Source of the DNA: Microbacterium sp. BK668
GTDB taxonomy: Bacteria > Actinomycetota > Actinomycetes > Actinomycetales > Microbacteriaceae
Direction of reading: 5' to 3'
NCBI RefSeq assembly: GCF_004362195.1
Contig: NZ_SNWG01000001.1
Span: forward strand, 1,798,001-1,862,000
Length of the DNA: 64,000 nucleotides
The notes under the pieces were generated by a model, which saw nothing but the letters and a program-made list of their open reading frames with translations, had not been told where the DNA came from and searched no databases. Below are positions 29,636-36,879 of the stretch, piece by piece. The position numbers and the translations under genes are program-made. Numbering within the stretch: position 1 is the first letter of the stretch; every line of letters begins with the position of its first letter.

Positions 29636-30535
29636 TCACTGGTTGGCGCGGATGTCTTCCTCGACGTCCTGAAGCGACGTCTTGAGGTCTGCGGCCGAGG
29701 TCTTCACGAAGACCGCCGTGCCCCCGGACGCCTCCTGCACGCCATCGAGAACACTCTGCGTGCTCTGGTACAGCTCGACAAGCTTCTGGTACGTCGGGTT
29801 GTCGGCATCCTCCGCCTTGGCCGCGAAGATGTTGACGTAGGGCACGGCGTTCGGGTCGCTCGGGTCGTCCTGCGCGATGGCGTCCGAGGGCTCGAGTCCC
29901 GCGTCGGCGATGAAGTCGTTGTTGATGATCGCCGCGGCGACATCGGGCAGCGACGTCGCGGTGAACGCGGCGTCGAGCGCCTCGACCTGGACCCTCGACT
30001 CCGGCAGCACGTCGGCCACCGTCGAGAGCGTCGAGCCGCCGTCCTTCAGCTCGATCAGGCCGGCCGACTGGAGCACGAGCAGTCCGCGGGCCTGGTTCGA
30101 CTCGTCGTTGGGGACGGCGACGGTCGCGCCCTCGGGGATGTCGGCGACGTCGTCGTACTGGGTCGAGTACAGACCGAGCGGGTAGATCGCCGTGGCGCCG
30201 ATCGGCTCGAGGTCGTCGTCGCTGTTCACGTTGTAGGTGGCCAGGTAGATGATGTGCTGGAACTGGTTGAGGTCCAGTTCGCCGGCCGAGAGCGCGGGAT
30301 TGGGCTGCGTGTACTCGCTGAAGTCGACGAGCTCGACCTCGATTCCCTCCGTCGCTGCCGCCTCCTTGTAGGTCTCCCAGTACGGGTCGCCCGCGCCCAC
30401 GACGCCGATGCGGACGACGTCCGGCTCGCCGCCTCCGGCGGTGCCCGCGGAGTCGGTCGACCCGCCGGCGCAGCCGGCGAGGAGGAGGGCGAGCGGGAGG
30501 GCGAGGGCTGCTGCCGTGACGAATTTCTTGGACAT
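29636..30535 (-). CDS. metQ: Methionine-binding lipoprotein
   Basis: 299 residues, NlpA/MetQ family. Lipobox LLLAGC (Cys about 22), then IRIGVVGAGDPYWE, VDFSEYTQPNPAL, LDLNQFQHIIYL and IPNDESNQARGLLVLQ-like blocks. First gene of a metQ-N-I operon read leftward. The 249-bp region between it and tRNA-Thr holds a candidate -10, TAGCCT (opposite strand near 30640), but no riboswitch that I recognise. Confidence 0.93.
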   Translation of the reverse strand: MSKKFVTAAALALPLALLLAGCAGGSTDSAGTAGGGEPDVVRIGVVGAGDPYWETYKEAAATEGIEVELVDFSEYTQPNPALSAGELDLNQFQHIIYLATYNVNSDDDLEPIGATAIYPLGLYSTQYDDVADIPEGATVAVPNDESNQARGLLVLQSAGLIELKDGGSTLSTVADVLPESRVQVEALDAAFTATSLPDVAAAIINNDFIADAGLEPSDAIAQDDPSDPNAVPYVNIFAAKAEDADNPTYQKLVELYQSTQSVLDGVQEASGGTAVFVKTSAADLKTSLQDVEEDIRANQ

Positions 30536-30784
30536 GGTGATGCTCCTGGTGTCGTGATCGGCACCGCGGTGCGTGCGGATCGCAGAACGCGATCATCGGA
30601 CCGCGTTCGCCTCTTCGCGGTGCCTCTTCGAGGCTAGGCGCGCGGGACGAGGCATCCCGAATCGAGCCGTAACACCTCGACACGCGAGCACCGCGCGACT
30701 GACGCCGGAGCGCGTCGCGCCCGGTTCGCGAGCACTCGCGGGACCCTGTAAGATCGTTCATCGTGCCCCGCGCGAGCGGGGTGC

Positions 30785-30860
30785 GCCACCTTAGCTCAGT
30801 CGGCAGAGCGATTCACTCGTAATGAATAGGTCAAGGGTTCGATTCCCTTAGGTGGCTCCA
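30785..30860 (+). tRNA. tRNA-Thr (anticodon CGT)
   Basis: Acceptor GCCACCT/AGGTGGC, discriminator T, and encoded CCA (30858-30860). Anticodon stem ATTCA/TGAAT with loop CTCGTAA gives CGT, reading ACG. T arm AAGGGTTCGATTCCCTT. A short spacer separates it from a convergent hypothetical gene. Confidence 0.95.
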
Positions 30861-30884
30861 CATCCCGATCGGGTCGCAGCGGAC

Positions 30885-31217
30885 TCATCCGCGATCCAGC
30901 GCATCGAGCTCGCGGAGCGCATCCTCCGCTCGTCTCCGGCGCTCCTCCTCAGGCTCGTCCCACCAGTAGGGACCGCGTTCTCCGAGTCCTCGCTTGGCGA
31001 GGCCGACCCGCACCCGCGCTGCCGCGACCGCGGCCGCGTCGCCGCCCCGCTGGGCGGTGCGCACCGCAGACCTGCCGCGTCCCAGATGCGACTTCAGCGC
31101 CTTCACCAGATCGTCGGGCAGCGACGGGTCGGTGCGGCGCCATCGTCGCCCGCCGATCACCAGCCAGCGCTCGTCGGCAGGCGTCTCGATCGACGAATCC
31201 TCTTCCCGCTCCGCCAT
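30885..31217 (-). CDS. Conserved actinobacterial hypothetical protein
   Basis: 110 residues, charged and soluble: ERWLVIGGRRWRRTDPSLP, DDLVKALKSHLGRGRSAVRTA, then a helix RVRVGLAKRGLGERGPYWWDEPEEER. I recall homologues of this type sometimes labelled 'biopolymer transporter Tol', without functional evidence. ATG at 31217 is preceded on its strand by TACCGT with a 6-nt gap (leaderless). Confidence 0.7.
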   Translation of the reverse strand: MAEREEDSSIETPADERWLVIGGRRWRRTDPSLPDDLVKALKSHLGRGRSAVRTAQRGGDAAAVAAARVRVGLAKRGLGERGPYWWDEPEEERRRRAEDALRELDALDRG

Positions 31218-31293
31218 GGTCCGACGGTACTGGCCGGCGCGCGATCGCGCGCCCACGCGCGTGGTCCGGATGCGTGCCCCGCCCCGCGTGCCG

Positions 31294-31722
31294 TCACGGA
31301 GCCGCTCTGTCGCCCGCCATGGCGTGTGAGATCGCGAGGAACCCCGTCACGACGGCACCGAAGGGCGCGACGATGAGCGCCGCGAGCGGGATACGCGTCG
31401 GGTCGGTGCCGGTCACTATGGGGGGAACGGCGACGGCGACGACCGCGACCGCAGCCCAGATCACGCTCACCCCGGCTACAAGCTGGCGCGCCGGCCCTCG
31501 GCGACCTGCCATCAGGACATACCCCACCGCAGCCGCGGCCCATGGCCAGATCGTCAACGCCACCAGCGGAAGGTGCTCGTGCTGGCTGCCCGTGACGAGG
31601 TCCGGGGCGAAGACCGAGGCGATGGCCGCGCCGATCACGATCGCCCCCACCGCCGTCATCGGCCGGTCCCACACGGCCCGCCACCACCGAGTGCTCCGAG
31701 TCGTCGTCGCAGTGCTGTCCAT
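31294..31722 (-). CDS. Small integral membrane protein, unknown function
   Basis: 142 residues with four hydrophobic segments (TAVGAIVIGAAIASVFAP, LPLVALTIWPWAAAAVGYVL, LVAGVSVIWAAVAVVAVAVP, LAALIVAPFGAVVTGFLAIS). No family recognised. ATG at 31722 has GGAGG 7 nt upstream. A PHO-box-like repeat lies just upstream (31743-31760). Confidence 0.65.
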   Translation of the reverse strand: MDSTATTTRSTRWWRAVWDRPMTAVGAIVIGAAIASVFAPDLVTGSQHEHLPLVALTIWPWAAAAVGYVLMAGRRGPARQLVAGVSVIWAAVAVVAVAVPPIVTGTDPTRIPLAALIVAPFGAVVTGFLAISHAMAGDRAAP

Positions 31723-31742
31723 GTCGATGCCTCCACCCCTCA

Positions 31743-31760
31743 CTTCACCGCAGCTTCACC
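31743..31760 (+). promoter_or_regulatory. PHO-box-like direct repeat
   Basis: CTTCACC (31743-31749), 4-nt spacer, CTTCACC (31754-31760): the 11-bp period of the GTTCACC PHO box, with one mismatch per unit. It lies within the leader of the 31722 gene, so the geometry is not typical. Confidence 0.3.
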
Positions 31761-31958
31761 CCGGCTGCCGGGTCGAAGGTCCCACGCGGTCCGCGATGTC
31801 GGTCGCGTGGGGACTCGGACGCGCGGAACCGCCTCCGCATCCCGAATGCCGCTCTTGCGCTGTGCCCGTGCGCGACCCGGATCCCGGGGCTACGGTGTGG
31901 GCTGGAGGCAGCGCGGAGCACACATCGTGCCGGTGCCTCGACAGGGAGGAGACTCAAG

Positions 31959-32399
31959 ATGCGACTCGAGCCCTTGTATCGCCTCCGCTTCACCTATCCC
32001 CATGGCTGGGCGGTGGGACTGGAGGGCGGCTGGCAGCAGCACTTCTATCTCGCCGACGGCCGCTGCGAGGGCGAGATCAGCGGTCGATTCCGTGGCGCGA
32101 ACTTCCCACTCCGACGGACCGAGGACGGACCCTTCCTTCCGCTCCTGCACGGCGTCATCGAAACAGACGACGAGGGCACGGTTCTCTTCGAATGCCGCGG
32201 ATACGGTCGCGCCTACCCCGCGGGCAGGCGGCAGATCGTCGGCTACGTGTTCCACGTGAGCGACTATCCCCGCTACCAGCGGCTGAACGACACCGTCTGC
32301 GCATGTCTGGGTGAGGTGCGGGCAGCCACCGATCCGGGTGACTCGCCGGAACTCGTGCTGGACGTCGCTGAGTTGATCTGGGAGCCGATCGCGCCGTAG
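31959..32399 (+). CDS. DUF3237-family protein
   Basis: 146 residues: MRLEPLYRLRFTYPHGWAV onward, with GEISGRFRGANFPLRRTEDGPFLP, LLHGVIETDDEGTVLFECRGYGRAYP and YVFHVSDYPRYQRLND. This pattern resembles DUF3237 beta-barrel proteins of unknown function. ATG at 31959 has GGGAGGAG upstream, and TACGGT at 31893-31898 is a possible -10. Confidence 0.7.
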   Translation: MRLEPLYRLRFTYPHGWAVGLEGGWQQHFYLADGRCEGEISGRFRGANFPLRRTEDGPFLPLLHGVIETDDEGTVLFECRGYGRAYPAGRRQIVGYVFHVSDYPRYQRLNDTVCACLGEVRAATDPGDSPELVLDVAELIWEPIAP

Positions 32400-32502
32400 C
32401 CCGACCGGACGGAAGTGGCGGATTCCGGACGAGAGGCGGCGAGGGGTCGGGTAGGATCGACATCGCATCGCGATCATCCGGAACCAGGACGTTCCAGGAT
32501 GT

Positions 32503-32528
32503 CGAGGCCCGCCATCCAGCGGGCCTCG
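32503..32528 (+). promoter_or_regulatory. Hairpin in the leader of the 32573 gene
   Basis: CGAGGCCCGC (32503-32512) pairs with GCGGGCCTCG (32519-32528) around CATCCA. It lies downstream of a TAGGAT -10 (32451-32456) and 45 bp before the ATG. It may be an attenuator or a terminator for upstream transcription. Confidence 0.45.
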
Positions 32529-32572
32529 CGCGTATCCGAGACCTTGCCCGCGTCGCATCCCGTGAGGAGCAG

Positions 32573-32968
32573 ATGGACCACGCGCTGGACGCCGTGATCG
32601 AGATCTTCACCTGGGTCGGCATCGGCGCAGGCATCCTGCTCGGGCTCGCCGCCCTCATCCTCCGCCTCGCCGACGGAACGTGGCTGCCCACCCGCGCCGT
32701 CGTCGAACACGAGGACGAATCGTCGCTCGTCCGCTGGTTCGACCAGGACGGCGGTGTCAACGCCGCGTACCTCACGTACGAGCAGGCGCGCGAGCTCGCC
32801 GGCAAGGACATGGCCGACATCTACTACCGGCGGGGAAGTGCGAACCGGATGCGGCTGACACACGGCTCACCGGCCGTCCGGGCGGTCGCGCTGCTCGCGG
32901 CCGGGCTCCTCGGCCTCGGCGTAGTGGCGATGATCCTCTCCTGGGTGCTCCTCTTCGCCCGGGGCTGA
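32573..32968 (+). CDS. Two-helix membrane protein, unknown function
   Basis: 131 residues. An N-terminal helix (FTWVGIGAGILLGLAALIL) and a C-terminal helix (AVALLAAGLLGLGVVAMILSWVLL) flank a soluble middle part with RAVVEHEDESSLVRWFDQDG and a YEQARELAGKDMADIYYRRG segment. No function known to me. ATG at 32573 follows GTGAGGAG. It is preceded by a promoter-like TAGGAT and a leader hairpin. Confidence 0.7.
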   Translation: MDHALDAVIEIFTWVGIGAGILLGLAALILRLADGTWLPTRAVVEHEDESSLVRWFDQDGGVNAAYLTYEQARELAGKDMADIYYRRGSANRMRLTHGSPAVRAVALLAAGLLGLGVVAMILSWVLLFARG

Positions 32969-33015
32969 GTCGTCGCGGGGGATCGTCGCCACCCGGCCGC
33001 CTCGCGGCCGGCGGC

Positions 33016-33978
33016 TCAGGCCAGGGCCAGCAGCGCACCCGCCGTCAGGGCGAGGGCGAGCCCCGCCCACTGCACCGCGGCGATGCGCTCGCGGAGCACG
33101 ATCGCGGCGAGCAGGATCGTCCCCGCCGGATACATCGCGGTGAGCGCCGACACGATCGTCAGGTCGCCCGCGCGCAGCGCGAAGAGCATCAGGAGGTTGG
33201 CCGCGGCATCCACCACCCCGCACGCCGCGGCGAGGAGGAACGCTCCGCGCAGTCCGGCGGAGGTCCGGGTGCGGGCCGGGACGTCGGCGGCGTGCTCGAG
33301 GTCGGCGTGTCCCGTCGGGGTCGCGCCGAGCTGCGCTCCGGCTGCCGGAAGGACGGATGCCGCGCCCCGGCCGCTGCGGGCCGCCAGCACAGCGAGCACG
33401 ACTACGGCTGTGATCGTGACGACGCTGCTCACGGAGCGGTTGAGGAGGAGCGGCACCAGCCCGCTGTCGTCGCTCGTCTGATCGATGACGATCAGGAAGG
33501 CGCCGATGGCCGATCCCGCCCCGATCGCGAGGAGAAGCCCTCGGAGGCTCGGGCGCACCACTTTCGCGCCGGGGATGAAGCCGACCAGGACCACCGCCAC
33601 GAGCGCGATCCCCAGCCCCGCGAATCCGACCGCCGAGAGCGTCTCGCCGTCGACGACGAGGCCCCAGAGGATCGGCGCGATGGCGGAGACGACCGCCGTC
33701 AGCGGCGAGAGGATGCTCATCGGCCCGATCGCGAGGCACGCGTAGAGGAGCACGACGGCGGCGGCTCCCGTGAACCCCGACAGGACGCCCCAGGCGACGT
33801 CGGCCGGGATCCAGGCGCCGCCGACGAACGGGTACGCTCCCAGCACCAGTAGGAGCCCCGCCACCGCCGCGACCGCCGTCACGACGATCGATCGGAGGCC
33901 GCGCGCCGCGAGGCCGCCGAGGAAATCGGCGGAACCGTAGACGAGCGCGCCGGCGAGGGCGACGAGAGCGGGGATCAT
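33016..33978 (-). CDS. DMT-superfamily (EamA) transporter
   Basis: 320 residues, ten predicted helices as two EamA halves: YGSADFLGGLAARG and LSPLTAVVSAIAPILW in the first, LTIVSALTAMYPAGTILLAAIVLRER in the second. Between the halves is an unusually long polar linker of ~45 residues (AARSGRGAASVL...TRTSAGLRG). Substrate unknown. ATG at 33978 has TAGGCT 7 nt upstream on its strand (leaderless). Confidence 0.82.
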   Translation of the reverse strand: MIPALVALAGALVYGSADFLGGLAARGLRSIVVTAVAAVAGLLLVLGAYPFVGGAWIPADVAWGVLSGFTGAAAVVLLYACLAIGPMSILSPLTAVVSAIAPILWGLVVDGETLSAVGFAGLGIALVAVVLVGFIPGAKVVRPSLRGLLLAIGAGSAIGAFLIVIDQTSDDSGLVPLLLNRSVSSVVTITAVVVLAVLAARSGRGAASVLPAAGAQLGATPTGHADLEHAADVPARTRTSAGLRGAFLLAAACGVVDAAANLLMLFALRAGDLTIVSALTAMYPAGTILLAAIVLRERIAAVQWAGLALALTAGALLALA

Positions 33979-34079
33979 CCGGATCAGCCTAGAAGGCGGA
34001 TGGATGCCGCGGCCCGCGCCGCCGAGGCATCCGTCGTCGCAGCGGACACGACGCGACGCTCGCGGCGTACGCTCGGAGC

Positions 34080-34658
34080 ATGAGCAAAGCCCTGTTCATC
34101 GTCGACGTGCAGAACGACTTCACCGAGGGCGGCGCCCTCGGCGTGACGGGGGGTGACGAGGTCGCCGGGCGGATCACGCGGTACCTCGAGGGCCATGCCG
34201 GCGAGTACGCCCTCATCGTCGCGTCGCGAGACTGGCACGACGCTGACAACGACAACGGCGGGCACTTCCACCCGGAGCCGGACTACATCGACACGTGGCC
34301 CGTGCACTGTGTGAGCGGGACGGAAGGCGCGGAGTACGACGAGGGTCTCGACACGTCGTCGGTCACGCACCACGTCAAGAAGGGGCAGGGGCAGCCGGCG
34401 TACTCGCTGTTCGAGGGGACGACCGACGAGGGCGAGAAGGTGTCGGAGCTGCTGGAGGCTGCGGGAGTCGTCGACGTCGACATCGCCGGGATCGCCACCG
34501 ACTACTGCGTGCGCGCGTCGGCGCTCGACGCGATCGAGCACGGGCGACGCGTCCGTGTGCTGACCGACCTGGTGGCAGGTGTCGCGGCGGCCTCGAGCGA
34601 GGCAGCGCTCGCCGAGCTCGCCCACGCGGGGGCCGAGCTCGCCGAGTCCGGGATCTGA
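34080..34658 (+). CDS. pncA: Nicotinamidase (isochorismatase family)
   Basis: Deamidates nicotinamide to nicotinate for NAD salvage. 192 residues. Catalytic Asp in LFIVDVQNDF, metal-binding DWH in ASRDWHDADN and HFHPEPDYIDTWPVHCV, Lys in HHVKKGQGQPAYS, and nucleophile Cys in GIATDYCVRAS. ATG at 34080 has TACGCT 6 nt upstream (leaderless). Confidence 0.92.
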   Translation: MSKALFIVDVQNDFTEGGALGVTGGDEVAGRITRYLEGHAGEYALIVASRDWHDADNDNGGHFHPEPDYIDTWPVHCVSGTEGAEYDEGLDTSSVTHHVKKGQGQPAYSLFEGTTDEGEKVSELLEAAGVVDVDIAGIATDYCVRASALDAIEHGRRVRVLTDLVAGVAAASSEAALAELAHAGAELAESGI

Positions 34659-34676
34659 CCGCGAGCGTTCCGCGGG

Positions 34677-35192
34677 TCAGCCGTTGCCCCGGCTGCCACC
34701 TTTGCCGTTCCCGCTGCCCTTGCCGTTCCCGTTGTTGTTCCCCGGGCCGCTGTTTCCGTTGCCGCTCGAGCCGCCGTCGCCCGGGCCGGAGTCGTTCCCG
34801 CCCGACTCACCGCCGTCGTCGGAGACGTCGTCCGAACCTCCGCCGTCATCGTCCTGCACCGTCTCGCTCGGCGTCGGGCTCGGGTCAGGCGGCGTGGTCG
34901 ACAGCGCCGCCAGATCGGCCCGCACGGCGTCGATGGCGTCCTGGATGCGCGCGGCACGCGCCGCCGTGACGAGGTCGCCGTCGATCGCGGCATCCAGCTG
35001 GGACTGCAGCTCGTCGAGTCGCGCCGTCGCGCCCGCGGTGTCGCGGTTCGCGGCGAGCTCGGCGACGGCGACGACCGTGTCCTGCATGCTCGCGCCCGCA
35101 GCAGCGTCGAGAGAAGACTGCGGGGCGCACGCGGTGAGACCGACCACGAGCAGGCCGCCGGCCACAGCCGCTGCGAAGCGGGGGGACATCAT
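34677..35192 (-). CDS. Lipoprotein with Asp/Ser/Gly/Asn-rich tail
   Basis: 171 residues. Signal peptide with lipobox VVGLTAC (Cys about 22), a helical domain (TVVAVAELAANRDTAGATAR to IDAVRADLAALS, about 38-100), then a low-complexity C-terminus of ~65 residues rich in D/G/S and finally N/G/K (ending GSGNGKGGSRGNG). The first ATG at 35192 overlaps the kinase stop (ATGA), so the two are co-translated. No family recognised; a kinase-associated envelope sensor or anchor is possible. Confidence 0.7.
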   Translation of the reverse strand: MMSPRFAAAVAGGLLVVGLTACAPQSSLDAAAGASMQDTVVAVAELAANRDTAGATARLDELQSQLDAAIDGDLVTAARAARIQDAIDAVRADLAALSTTPPDPSPTPSETVQDDDGGGSDDVSDDGGESGGNDSGPGDGGSSGNGNSGPGNNNGNGKGSGNGKGGSRGNG

Positions 35193-36427
35193 GGGGTCAC
35201 CTCGTCGAGCAGATCCTGCAGGTGGGTGCCGAGCGGCTGGTCGACCACCGGGAGGGACGGGGCGGGCTCCGGCTGCGAGCCCGCGGACACGGCGATCCCC
35301 ACGCCGATCGCAACCGCCAGAGCCAGCGCGACGACGACCGCCGCGAGGGCCAGGATCCCGGCGCGCCTGTGCGGGGGCTGCCGGTGCCGAGCGGGGGCGG
35401 CCGGCTGACCGGGGTCGAGCAGTTGCGTGCGGGTCGGGTCGGTCGCCGCAGGCGTCGACGCCGGCGACTGCGGCTGCGGGGTGTGTGGTGCGGCGGGGGC
35501 GACCGAGACCGGCTCGGTCCCGATCGAGTGCGGCGCGGTGTCGACGGGGTCCATGAACGCGGCGAGCACTTCGCCGGTCGAGGGTCGCGGCTCGCGCAGC
35601 TCGGTCGCAGCCAGAGCGACCTGGAGGGCCGTGGGGCGTCGCTCCGGATTGGACGCCGTCATGGCAGCCAGGAGCGCGCGCCACGTCGCTGGCAGACTCG
35701 GCGGGATCGTCGGAGAGACCGTAAGGCGGGCGACGATCGCCTCGTGGCCGACCGACTCCGCGAAGGCGCGGCGCCCGGTGAGTGCTTCGAGGAGCACGAG
35801 GCCGAGTCCGTAGATGTCGGCGGCGGGGGACGGCTTCTCGCCGCGCACCTGCTCGGGGGCGAGATACGCCGCGGTGCCGATGACAGTGCCCGGCGAGGTC
35901 ACCCGGGTCGCGTCGAGGAGGTACGCGATGCCGAAGTCCGTCAGCTTCGCCCGGTACGACCGGTCGGGGAGGGGGGACGGCCACAGCAGGATGTTCGACG
36001 GCTTGATGTCGCGATGCACGACGGCCTTCTCGTGGACGACGTGCAGCGCCTCCGCGAGATCGACCGCGAGCGCCGCCACCTCATCCGCCGGCAGGGGGCC
36101 CTCGTCGAGGCGGTCGCGCAGGGTCTTGCCCTCGACGTACTCCATCACGAGGTAGCTGGGCTTGGTCGTCGAGATGTGCGCGTCGTAGAGGGTCACGAGA
36201 GACGGATGCCCCAGGGACGCCAGGAGCGTCGTCTCGGAGCGCACGCGATCCGGAGTGGGGCTGCCCTCCGTGGGTCCGCGCATGACCTTGATCGCGACGG
36301 TGCGCTGAAGCGCCATGTCCTCCGCCCGGTAGACCCGCGCCATGCCGCCTTCGCCGATCGTCTCGTCGAGGCGATATCGACCGTCGAGGATGCTGCCTGT
36401 GCCGACGTCGGTCGAGGTGACGTTCAT
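35189..36427 (-). CDS. Transmembrane Ser/Thr protein kinase
   Basis: 412 residues. Hanks-type kinase with the glycine loop IGEGGMARVY, Lys47 (AIKVM), HRDIKPSN (138-145), DFG (164-166) and APEQVRG. A Pro-rich linker (about 295-350) leads to a helix at 357-380 and a short ~30-residue outside tail without PASTA repeats. TAGGTT on its strand (AACCTA at 36491-36496) is a candidate -10. The overlapping lipoprotein gene is probably its functional partner. Confidence 0.9.
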   Translation of the reverse strand: MNVTSTDVGTGSILDGRYRLDETIGEGGMARVYRAEDMALQRTVAIKVMRGPTEGSPTPDRVRSETTLLASLGHPSLVTLYDAHISTTKPSYLVMEYVEGKTLRDRLDEGPLPADEVAALAVDLAEALHVVHEKAVVHRDIKPSNILLWPSPLPDRSYRAKLTDFGIAYLLDATRVTSPGTVIGTAAYLAPEQVRGEKPSPAADIYGLGLVLLEALTGRRAFAESVGHEAIVARLTVSPTIPPSLPATWRALLAAMTASNPERRPTALQVALAATELREPRPSTGEVLAAFMDPVDTAPHSIGTEPVSVAPAAPHTPQPQSPASTPAATDPTRTQLLDPGQPAAPARHRQPPHRRAGILALAAVVVALALAVAIGVGIAVSAGSQPEPAPSLPVVDQPLGTHLQDLLDEVTP

Positions 36428-36620
36428 CTTCCGTCGATGGGTCCAGAGGGGGGTTCCGGTCGGGCACCGGTGCGGGGGGTCATGACGTGCAACCTACCCC
36501 TCGGTCCGTGTCGACGCAGGCGCTTGACTTGCCTGCCGGTTAGTGGCACGTCGTGGCGGACGCTGGGGTTCATTTCCGTTATGTGCGTTTGGGCCGGGTT
36601 CTCGACGACACGGGGCGCAT

Positions 36621-36660
36621 GAAGGAGGAGAGGCGCCCGCAAGGGCGCCTCTCCTCCTTC
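36621..36660 (-). terminator. Second copy of the tRNA-Lys terminator hairpin
   Basis: Same 18-bp perfect stem and GCAA loop as at 36724-36763, placed 103 bp further downstream in the tRNA reading direction. A back-up terminator before the kinase operon. Confidence 0.7.
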
Positions 36661-36723
36661 GTGGGCCCCGTGGGGCTCGAAGCTGTGCTTATAAGGCTGG
36701 GTTCTCGACGACACGGGGCACAT

Positions 36724-36763
36724 GAAGGAGGAGAGGCGCCCGCAAGGGCGCCTCTCCTCCTTC
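36724..36763 (-). terminator. tRNA-Lys terminator hairpin
   Basis: GAAGGAGGAGAGGCGCCC pairs perfectly with its mirror across GCAA (18-bp stem). It begins 2 nt past the tRNA 3' end and has no U-tract. Confidence 0.8.
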
Positions 36764-36764
36764 G

Positions 36765-36837
36765 TGGGCCCCGTGGGGCTCGAACCCACGACCCGCGGAT
36801 TAAAAGTCCGATGCTCTACCGACTGAGCTAGAGGCCC
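36765..36837 (-). tRNA. tRNA-Lys (anticodon TTT)
   Basis: Acceptor GGGCCTC/GGGGCCC (one G-U pair), discriminator A, no encoded CCA. Anticodon stem CGGA/TCCG region with loop CTTTTAA gives TTT. T arm CGTGGGTTCGAGCCCCACG. Its 3' end is duplicated downstream. Confidence 0.95.
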
Positions 36838-36879
36838 GCGACGTACAAGCCTACTTGGCGCGCGAACCCCCGACCCCGC

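Larger units (their letters stand above)
36596..36784. repeat. Tandem duplication of the tRNA-Lys 3' end plus terminator (86 bp x2)
   Basis: 36596-36681 and 36699-36784 are identical over 86 bp except one base (G/A at 36617 vs 36720), offset by 103 bp. Each copy holds GGTTCTCGACGACACGGGG, an 18-bp-stem hairpin, and the last 21 nt of the tRNA-Lys (acceptor 3' strand and part of the T arm). The remaining 36428-36595 holds the kinase promoter and nothing else I can identify. Confidence 0.9.

Noticed and set aside
30536..30784. SAM or other methionine riboswitch upstream of metQ
   Set aside because: I looked for conserved cores and paired helices of SAM riboswitch classes and saw none; a covariance search would settle it.
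36596..36784. att site of an integrated element at tRNA-Lys
   Set aside because: Only 17 bp separate the two copies, and no integrase or foreign genes are nearby; a local duplication explains it better.
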